Below, piece after piece: positions 1-5,191 of a DNA stretch of 5,191 bases. The first letter of the stretch is position 1. Each line of letters opens with the position of its first letter. The position numbers were made by a program, and so were the translations under genes. Source of the DNA: an uncultured Faecalibacterium sp. (GTDB taxonomy: Bacteria > Bacillota > Clostridia > Oscillospirales > Ruminococcaceae); contig CAKSZF010000101.1 in NCBI GenBank assembly GCA_934525405.1, positions 1 through 5,191 of the forward strand, written 5' to 3'. The notes under the pieces were generated by a model. The model had not been told where the DNA came from and made no database searches. It worked only from the letters and a program-made list of their open reading frames with translations.

Positions 1-342
1 GCACCGCTGACCGTTGCCCCCATGCAGCGGGTGCTGGTGCCCACCGGCCTTGCCATCGAGCTGCCGGGTGCCCATAGTGTGGCGCTGGTGTATGCCCGCA
101 GCGGTCTGTCCATCAAGCACGGTCTTTGCATGGCTAACGGTGTGGGTGTGGTGGACAGCGATTACCGCGGCGAGCTGAAGGTGCCCATGGTCAATCTGGG
201 GGCCGAGGCTTACACCATCCAGCCCGGCGAGCGGGTGGCGCAGCTGTGCATCGCCCCGGTGTACACCGCTGCCTTTGTGCCTGCCGAGGAGCTGGGAGAC
301 ACCCAGCGCGGCGCGGGCGGCTTTGGCTCTACCGGCCGTTAA
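1..342 (+). CDS. dut: dUTPase (deoxyuridine 5'-triphosphate nucleotidohydrolase), 5'-truncated
   Basis: Hydrolyses dUTP to dUMP and diphosphate, keeping uracil out of DNA and feeding dTMP synthesis; a soluble homotrimeric enzyme. The frame is open from base 1 to the TAA at 340-342, giving 113 codons with no start, so the gene begins left of the window; the ATG at 22 is internal, because conserved sequence runs across it. Four of the five trimeric-dUTPase motifs are visible (fragment numbering): RSGLSIKHG at 33-41 (motif II), GVVDSDYRGE at 49-58 (motif III, with the catalytic Asp52 and the deoxyribose-selecting Tyr55), PGERVAQL at 75-82 (motif IV), and RGAGGFGSTG at 103-112 (motif V, the C-terminal arm closing over the nucleotide). 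Motif I lies upstream. Usual length is about 145-150 residues, so roughly 30-40 are missing. It ends 19 nt before maf, suggesting co-transcription. Confidence 0.96.
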   Translation, partial: APLTVAPMQRVLVPTGLAIELPGAHSVALVYARSGLSIKHGLCMANGVGVVDSDYRGELKVPMVNLGAEAYTIQPGERVAQLCIAPVYTAAFVPAEELGDTQRGAGGFGSTGR

Positions 343-361
343 AGAAGGGAACACGGAGAAA

Positions 362-925
362 ATGAAGGAAAATAACCTGATCTTAGCTTCCGGCAGCCCT
401 CGCAGACGGGAACTGCTTTCTTTGTATACCACCGATTTCACGGTCTGCGTCAGCGATTTTGACGAGAGCGCTGTTACCGCCCCCACCCCGGCGCAGCTGG
501 TGGAGCAGCTGGCCATCGGCAAGTGCCTCGCGGTGGCAAAGCAGCACCCGGATGCCGTGGTCATCGGCTGCGACACCGTGGTGGATGTGGACGGCACCGT
601 ATTCGGCAAGCCTCACGATGCCGAGGACGCCAAGCGGATGTTGCGCGCGCTCTCCGGCAAGACCCATCAGGTGCACACCGGTGTGTGCATTGCAAAAGGG
701 GACAGGGCAGAGCATTTTGTGGACAGCTGCAAGGTGACCTTTTTCCCGCTGGGGGAGGAGGAGATCGCGTTCTACACCGCTACCCCGGAGCCCTACGATA
801 AGGCCGGTGCCTACGCCATTCAGGGGCGTGCAGCCCTATGGCTGGATCGCATCGAGGGCGATTACTACACCATTATGGGGCTGCCGGTCAGCCGCACCGT
901 ACAGCTGCTGGCGCATTTTTTGTGA
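362..925 (+). CDS. maf: Maf family nucleoside triphosphate pyrophosphatase
   Basis: Maf proteins cleave dTTP, UTP and modified nucleotides to the monophosphate and diphosphate, a cytoplasmic house-cleaning role; overexpression of the Bacillus homologue blocks septation. The product is 187 residues, normal for the family. Visible motifs: ASGSPRR at 9-15 (the family signature near the N-terminus), GCDTVV at 69-74 with the probable catalytic Asp71, GKPHD at 82-86, SGKTHQVHTGV at 98-108, DKAGAYAIQG at 146-155 and GDYYTIMGLPV at 166-176. The ATG at 362 is chosen because it sits just before the signature; the frame runs open further upstream, but only as a shadow of dut. GAAGGGA at 344-350 (11-nt spacer) is the likely ribosome binding site; GGAG at 355-358 is too close. 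The pattern fits the dTTP/UTP-preferring (YhdE/BsMaf) subgroup rather than YceF, but substrate is inferred. Gene neighbourhood with mreB is typical of Firmicutes. Confidence 0.97.
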   Translation: MKENNLILASGSPRRRELLSLYTTDFTVCVSDFDESAVTAPTPAQLVEQLAIGKCLAVAKQHPDAVVIGCDTVVDVDGTVFGKPHDAEDAKRMLRALSGKTHQVHTGVCIAKGDRAEHFVDSCKVTFFPLGEEEIAFYTATPEPYDKAGAYAIQGRAALWLDRIEGDYYTIMGLPVSRTVQLLAHFL

Positions 926-962
926 GAAAAATGGAAAAATGATAGAAAACTTGCCGAAACGC

Positions 963-991
963 TTGAGAAATGAAGCACTTGCGGCTATAAT
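963..991 (+). promoter_or_regulatory. Probable sigma-A-type promoter of mreB
   Basis: TTGAGA at 963-968 (one mismatch to TTGACA) and a perfect TATAAT at 986-991 are separated by exactly 17 nt, the optimum for the vegetative sigma factor. It begins 38 nt after the maf stop and points at mreB. There is no TG of an extended -10 just upstream. Transcription would start at about 998, giving a leader of about 90 nt. This makes mreB independent of dut-maf transcription, although read-through from maf is also possible since I see no convincing terminator after maf. Confidence 0.85.
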
Positions 992-1012
992 AGAACCGTG
1001 TTATTCTGCGCA

Positions 1013-1039
1013 GGAGGGTCTGTTTACCGCAGACTGTCC
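1013..1039 (+). other. Possible hairpin in the mreB 5' leader holding an orphan Shine-Dalgarno-like sequence
   Basis: Bases 1013-1022 can pair with 1030-1039: eight Watson-Crick pairs, one G-T wobble (1017/1035) and one G-G mismatch (1016/1036), closing a 7-nt loop (1023-1029). The 5' arm contains AGGAGGG (1012-1018), a near-perfect anti-16S match, but no ATG, GTG or TTG follows at usable distance, so it does not serve a recognised gene. The true mreB ribosome binding site is more than 50 nt downstream. It may be a regulatory leader structure or chance; no known riboswitch or T-box class is recognised. Confidence 0.4.
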
Positions 1040-1070
1040 GGCATTCTGGGATAGATTTAAGGAACGATCG

Positions 1071-1077
1071 TAAGGAG
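1071..1077 (+). promoter_or_regulatory. mreB ribosome binding site
   Basis: TAAGGAG lies 10 nt before the ATG at 1088 and fixes that start; the conserved MreB N-terminus begins directly at this codon. Confidence 0.85.
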
Positions 1078-1087
1078 ATTTGGAACA

Positions 1088-2110
<1,023 letters not shown>

Positions 2111-2112
2111 GA

Positions 2113-2136
2113 GCGGCTCTCTGCGGAGAGTGCTGC
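2113..2136 (+). other. Possible hairpin just after the mreB stop
   Basis: CTCTC at 2117-2121 pairs with GAGAG at 2126-2130 around a TGCG tetraloop; allowing a 2-nt bulge (2131-2132) the stem continues with 2113-2116 against 2133-2136 (one wobble). No T-tract follows, so it is not a terminator by itself. It could protect the mreB mRNA 3' end or take part in alternative folding with the downstream stems. Confidence 0.4.
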
Positions 2137-2143
2137 TTTAAAT

Positions 2144-2183
2144 GCGGAAAAGTTTCAGACACAGCAGCTGTGCGTTTTTCCGC
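2144..2183 (+). other. Possible long stem-loop in the mreB-mreC gap
   Basis: GCGGAAAA at 2144-2151 is exactly complementary to TTTTCCGC at 2176-2183, extended by a G-T wobble (2152/2175). Inside, CACAG (2160-2164) and CTGTG (2168-2172) form a smaller hairpin with a 3-nt loop. No T-run follows. The arms share the GCGGA/TCCGC core with the terminator downstream, so alternative pairings are possible. Confidence 0.45.
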
Positions 2184-2200
2184 TGCAAACACTGCATCTT

Positions 2201-2231
2201 GCGCGGATGGCACGGCTGTCCGCGCTTTTTT
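2201..2231 (+). terminator. Intrinsic (Rho-independent) terminator or attenuator between mreB and mreC
   Basis: Bases 2201-2211 pair with 2215-2225. The outer seven pairs (GCGCGGA with TCCGCGC) are perfect, followed by two G-T wobbles and two G-C pairs around a tiny loop (2212-2214); the two innermost pairs may stay open. Six T residues (2226-2231) follow immediately, the classic layout. The strand is +, since no T-run exists in the reverse direction. It lies 90 nt after the mreB stop and 54 nt before the mreC start. I see no clear promoter between it and mreC, so mreC-mreD-PBP2 would depend on read-through or a promoter I do not recognise. Confidence 0.85.
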
Positions 2232-2268
2232 CATGCAAAAGCCTGCGGTAGGACGCGGGCATCCCGAC

Positions 2269-2274
2269 AGGAGG
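2269..2274 (+). promoter_or_regulatory. mreC ribosome binding site supporting a TTG start
   Basis: AGGAGG is followed by a purine-rich stretch and, after 10 nt, by TTG at 2285. It lies downstream of the terminator hairpin, so it would not be sequestered by it. The next in-frame ATG is codon 24, inside the membrane helix, with no comparable site. Confidence 0.8.
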
Positions 2275-2284
2275 GAAGGACCCT

Positions 2285-3115
2285 TTGAAAGATTTTTTTG
2301 ATACTTGGAAATTTAAGATCCTTGTGGCTGTGGCGGTATTTCTGGTGGGCATCATGGCTTACGCTGGTGCCAACGGCCGCCTGACCGCCGCCCCGCAGGA
2401 GCTGCTGGGCGTGATCCTGACCCCCTTCCAGAAGGCGGCGGCTGTGGTCAGCGGCGGCGTGGGTGCGGTGTGGGAAAAATACACCAGCATCGATGAAGTC
2501 ATGGAGCAGAACGAGCAGCTGGAAGCGGAAAACGCTGAGCTGCGCCAGCAGATGGTGGACTACGACCGCCTCAAGGCTGAGAATAAAGCATACAAGGCGC
2601 TGGCTAACATTCAGGAAAAGAACAGCAATGCCACCTACGTATCTGGTTTTGTCATCGGCCGTGACCCGCTGGACGAGTTCGGCAGCTTTACGCTGGACAA
2701 AGGCACCGCAGACGGTGTGGCGGTGAACAATGCTGTTATCAGCGACCGAGGCTATCTGCTGGGCATGGTGGTGGAGGCCGACCCGACCAGCTGCAAGGTA
2801 ATGACCATTCTGCACCCCAGCTTCAATGCGGCGGGCGTGGTCTCCCGCACCCGGGAAAACGGCATCCTGAACGGCAATACCACCTATGCGGTGGACGGCC
2901 TGTGCACCCTGACCAATCTGGAGCGCAGCACCGAGACCCGCGCGGGCGATCAGGTCATCACCACCGGTCTGGGCGGGGTGTTCCCGCCGGATCTTCTGGT
3001 GGGTACGGTGCAGGATGTGGTACCGGAGGCCAGCGGCAAATCCTCCATTGCGGTGGTGCGCCCCGGTGCCGACCCCCGCACCGCCAAGCACGTTTTTATC
3101 ATTACTGCGTACTAA
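2285..3115 (+). CDS. mreC: Rod shape-determining protein MreC
   Basis: Bitopic elongasome protein: a short cytoplasmic tail, one membrane helix, and an extracytoplasmic part that binds PBP2 and switches it to the active state. The product is 276 residues, typical for the family. A positively charged start (K2, K9, K11) leads into one hydrophobic helix at about 11-28; a coiled coil with E/Q/L-rich heptads lies at about 66-112; the paired beta-barrel domain follows at about 116-276 and includes the family-typical segment TTGLGGVFPPDLLVG at 226-240. The TTG start is chosen because the next ATG (codon 24) would cut the membrane helix in half, and because a strong ribosome binding site precedes it. 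It is separated from mreB by a terminator-like hairpin but from mreD by only 15 nt, so mreC heads the mreC-mreD-PBP2 group. Confidence 0.97.
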   Translation: MKDFFDTWKFKILVAVAVFLVGIMAYAGANGRLTAAPQELLGVILTPFQKAAAVVSGGVGAVWEKYTSIDEVMEQNEQLEAENAELRQQMVDYDRLKAENKAYKALANIQEKNSNATYVSGFVIGRDPLDEFGSFTLDKGTADGVAVNNAVISDRGYLLGMVVEADPTSCKVMTILHPSFNAAGVVSRTRENGILNGNTTYAVDGLCTLTNLERSTETRAGDQVITTGLGGVFPPDLLVGTVQDVVPEASGKSSIAVVRPGADPRTAKHVFIITAY

Positions 3116-3121
3116 GGAGGG
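3113..3121 (+). promoter_or_regulatory. mreD ribosome binding site overlapping the mreC stop codon
   Basis: TAAGGAGGG contains the mreC stop (3113-3115) and a strong Shine-Dalgarno sequence 9 nt before the mreD ATG at 3131. Ribosomes terminating on mreC sit on the mreD initiation site, which favours translational coupling. Confidence 0.8.
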
Positions 3122-3130
3122 CACACTGCT

Positions 3131-3664
3131 ATGGAATCTCGCCGCAAGCGCAGCCGCAGCCAGCTGCTGAAGTGGGGCTGCTATGTGCTGGCGCTGTTTG
3201 TGTGCGCCGCTTTGCAGACCACGCCCGGGCTGTTTCAGCTGGGGCAGGCAAAGCCGCTGCTGGTGCTGCCGCTGTGTCTGGCGGTGGCGGTATTTGAGGG
3301 AGAATTTGCCGGCGCACTGCTGGGCACGGTGGGCGGCCTTTTGTGGGACTACGCCGCCGGGCGCACGGTGGGTATGCTGGCGCTGGAACTGCTGCTGCTC
3401 TGCTTTGGGGTATCGGTGCTGGTGCAGCTGTATTTGCAGGTGAACCCCGGCAACTTTGCCGCCGTAAGCACCGTGACGGCACTGCTGGTGCTCTCGCTGG
3501 ACTGGCTGTTTTTCTATTATATGCCGGGTTATGCCGGCGCTGCGCTGCGGTACATCACCTTTGTACTGCCCAGTGCAGTGCTGACCATCCCGGCGGCGCT
3601 GCTGGCCTTCTGGCTGGTGCAGCGCATCCATGACGGGTTCAGGATCGACAACGGTGTGGTCTAA
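3131..3664 (+). CDS. mreD: Rod shape-determining protein MreD
   Basis: Small polytopic membrane protein of the elongasome, thought to modulate the MreC-PBP2 interaction; its biochemistry is poorly known. The product is 177 residues, within the family range (about 160-180). A very basic N-terminus (RRKRSR at 4-9, cytoplasmic by the positive-inside rule) precedes about six hydrophobic segments, roughly at 12-28, 41-55, 57-72, 79-102, 110-130 and 140-164. The family-like segment GALLGTVGGLLWDYAAGRT (61-79) carries the glycine-spaced helix ending in an Asp. Sequence conservation in MreD is low, so the call leans on topology, size and its place between mreC and a class B PBP gene. The ATG at 3131 is supported by the preceding ribosome binding site. 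The gap to the next gene is 19 nt. Confidence 0.94.
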   Translation: MESRRKRSRSQLLKWGCYVLALFVCAALQTTPGLFQLGQAKPLLVLPLCLAVAVFEGEFAGALLGTVGGLLWDYAAGRTVGMLALELLLLCFGVSVLVQLYLQVNPGNFAAVSTVTALLVLSLDWLFFYYMPGYAGAALRYITFVLPSAVLTIPAALLAFWLVQRIHDGFRIDNGVV

Positions 3665-3670
3665 CCCGTA

Positions 3671-3677
3671 AAAGGAG
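3671..3677 (+). promoter_or_regulatory. Ribosome binding site of the PBP2 gene
   Basis: AAAGGAG stands 6 nt before the ATG at 3684 and 7 nt after the mreD stop. It selects ATG 3684, ahead of an internal Met at codon 10. Confidence 0.8.
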
Positions 3678-3683
3678 AACCAG

Positions 3684-5191
3684 ATGAACGAAAATGAACG
3701 CAAGGTCGTGATGCGGCGGATGCTGCTGCTCATCGCAGTGGCCTGCATCATCATGGGGCTGTATACCTTCCGGCTGATCTTTTTGCAGCTGGTCAATGGG
3801 GACAGCTTCAAGGCAAAAGCCACCAACACCACGGATTATAAGTTCACGGTCACCGCTGCGCGCGGCAATATCGTGGACAGCACTGGCAAGCGCATCGCCA
3901 CCACCAGCACCGGCTATAATGTGGTGCTGAACAAGCTGCAGATGGGGGATCAGGATCTGGACACCATGCTGCAGCAGATCGTGGAGCTTTTGCGCCAGAA
4001 CGATGAAAAATGGCTGGACACCCTGCTCATCAGCGAGCCGGATGCGGCCGGGAACTATACCTTTACGGACAGCGCCGACAGCACCAGCGACCAGAAAACG
4101 CTGGCAGACATGAAGGAGACGCTGGGCCTGCAGCAGTACGCCACCGCCAACGATGTGATGGAGATGCTGGTGGAGAAAAACCATCTGGAAAGCTTCTCCC
4201 TGCCGTGGCAGCGGGTGCTGGCGGGCATCCATTACGAGATGGACCGACAGGCTTTTTCCAACGTGAATAACTTCGTCATGGCTGAAAACGTCAGTCAGGT
4301 GACGGTGGCTACCATCAAGGAACATTCCCTCACGCTGCCGGGCGTGGAGATCGTGGAGACCAGCACCCGCAGCTATGAGCAGGGCGATATCCTCCCCGCT
4401 GTGCTGGGGCGTGTGGGCAAGATCACCGCCGAAAAGTGGAAGGTGACCGATGAAAACGGTCAGGTGACCTATCCGCTCAAGGAAAAAGGCTATAACATGA
4501 ACGATGTGATCGGCATCTCCGGCCTTGAGTCCGTGTACGAGGACGAGCTGCGCGGCAAGGACGGTGTGGAGACCATCACCCGCAATTCGGACGGTGTGAT
4601 CGTGGACACCAAGATCACCACTGTACCGGAGCCGGGGCATACCGTGCAGCTGACCATCAACAGCGACTTTCAGCGGGCGGTGGACAAGGCGCTTGCCAAC
4701 AACATCGATATGATCAACCGGGTGTACAACACCGGCGATATGAAAGCCGCCGCCGGTGCTGCGGTGGTGCTGGATGTGAAGGACGGCAGCGTGCTGGCGG
4801 CTGCGAACTATCCCAGCTTTGACCAGAACCTGTATGCCACCAACTATTCCGAGTACAGCGCCGACCCCAGTCTGCCCCTGTTCAACCGGGCGCTGCAAGG
4901 CCTGTACACTCCCGGCTCCACCTTTAAACCGGCGGTGGCGGTGGCGGCGCTGGACAGCGGCCTCATCAACCAGTATTCCACCGTCAACTGCACCGGTGTG
5001 TATACCTATTATAAGGACTACCACCCCCGCTGCACCCGCCACGGCCACAGCGGCAACATTGATGTGGTCACCGCCATCAAGTGGAGCTGCAACATCTTCT
5101 TCTACGATGTGGGACGCCGCCTGACCAGTGACGTCTACGATGCCTACGCCTACAAGCTGGGTCTTGGCCAGCGCACCGGCGTGGAGGTCAA
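3684..5191 (+). CDS. mrdA: Penicillin-binding protein 2 (class B, elongasome DD-transpeptidase), 3'-truncated
   Basis: Membrane-anchored D,D-transpeptidase that crosslinks peptidoglycan during side-wall growth with RodA as glycosyltransferase. The frame is open from the ATG to the right edge: 502 full codons and two bases, no stop. Order seen: charged cytoplasmic tail 1-12, membrane helix about 13-34, start of the pedestal domain with the conserved ARGNIVD at 59-65, GISGLE at 277-282 followed by the family's Y..EL.GKDG stretch, then the transpeptidase domain with STFK at 412-415 (nucleophile Ser412, Lys415) and SCN at 468-470. The KTG motif lies beyond the window. The region between ARGNIVD and the active-site Ser is longer than in E. 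coli PBP2 (Ser330 there), as in many Firmicute class B PBPs. Direct adjacency to mreD favours an elongation role over a divisome (FtsI) or sporulation (SpoVD) one; those share the fold and are the alternatives. It is probably co-transcribed with mreCD. Confidence 0.93.
   Translation, partial: MNENERKVVMRRMLLLIAVACIIMGLYTFRLIFLQLVNGDSFKAKATNTTDYKFTVTAARGNIVDSTGKRIATTSTGYNVVLNKLQMGDQDLDTMLQQIVELLRQNDEKWLDTLLISEPDAAGNYTFTDSADSTSDQKTLADMKETLGLQQYATANDVMEMLVEKNHLESFSLPWQRVLAGIHYEMDRQAFSNVNNFVMAENVSQVTVATIKEHSLTLPGVEIVETSTRSYEQGDILPAVLGRVGKITAEKWKVTDENGQVTYPLKEKGYNMNDVIGISGLESVYEDELRGKDGVETITRNSDGVIVDTKITTVPEPGHTVQLTINSDFQRAVDKALANNIDMINRVYNTGDMKAAAGAAVVLDVKDGSVLAAANYPSFDQNLYATNYSEYSADPSLPLFNRALQGLYTPGSTFKPAVAVAALDSGLINQYSTVNCTGVYTYYKDYHPRCTRHGHSGNIDVVTAIKWSCNIFFYDVGRRLTSDVYDAYAYKLGLGQRTGVEV

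Noticed and set aside
22..24. ATG at 22 as the start of dut
   Set aside because: Conserved dUTPase sequence continues upstream to base 1 in the same frame, motif I would be missing, and there is no ribosome binding site before it.
275..361. Extension of maf upstream to an ATG at 275
   Set aside because: This would overlap dut motif V in another frame and add 29 residues ahead of the Maf signature that normally lies within the first 15; the ATG at 362 fits the family.
914..933. Inverted repeat CATTTTT / AAAAATG across the maf stop codon, considered as a terminator
   Set aside because: The 7-bp stem is almost all A-T, has no GC core and no T-run behind it, so it would be too weak to terminate.
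939..1073. A 44-codon + strand frame between maf and mreB starting with ATG at 939
   Set aside because: It has no ribosome binding site, contains the mreB promoter inside it, and its start lies upstream of the likely transcription start. The product resembles nothing I recognise.
2231..2284. Search for a separate mreC promoter after the terminator
   Set aside because: No pair of -35 and -10 like hexamers at 16-18 nt spacing was seen. A TTTAAA-like element near 2136-2141 lacks a matching -35 and lies before the terminator.

Overview
The window reads as ordinary chromosome from an anaerobic, fairly high-GC member of the Clostridia. The family Oscillospiraceae/Ruminococcaceae (Faecalibacterium, Gemmiger or Subdoligranulum relatives) is my best guess, from the GC-rich codon use, strong AGGAGG-type ribosome binding sites, a TTG start, and the gene order around maf and mreBCD. 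The genus is an inference and was not tested by any search. All genes lie on the + strand and are packed tightly; there is no sign of mobile elements, CRISPR, tRNA or rRNA.

Layout: (1) 1-342, the 3' part of a dUTPase gene (dut), cut by the left edge. (2) 362-925, maf, a house-cleaning nucleotide pyrophosphatase, 19 nt behind dut and probably co-transcribed with it. (3) 926-1087, a gap with a near-consensus vegetative promoter (TTGAGA, 17 nt, TATAAT) and a roughly 90-nt leader that can fold into a hairpin. (4) 1088-2110, mreB, the actin-like organiser of lateral wall growth. (5) 2111-2284, a 174-nt gap with three successive possible hairpins, the last a textbook intrinsic terminator, then the mreC ribosome binding site. 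(6) 2285-3115 mreC (TTG start), 3131-3664 mreD, and 3684-5191 the first 502 codons of a class B penicillin-binding protein (PBP2/MrdA type), cut by the right edge.

How they work together: MreB filaments on the inner membrane face, the bitopic MreC, the polytopic MreD and the PBP2 transpeptidase form the core of the elongasome (Rod complex), which inserts peptidoglycan along the cell cylinder. Dut and Maf clean up non-canonical nucleotides and are linked to this cluster by position rather than by pathway.

I found no undescribed system here. The most interesting signals are regulatory: a terminator with attenuator-like alternative pairings between mreB and mreC, which would uncouple MreB from MreC/MreD/PBP2 output, and a hairpin in the mreB leader that holds an orphan Shine-Dalgarno-like AGGAGGG.
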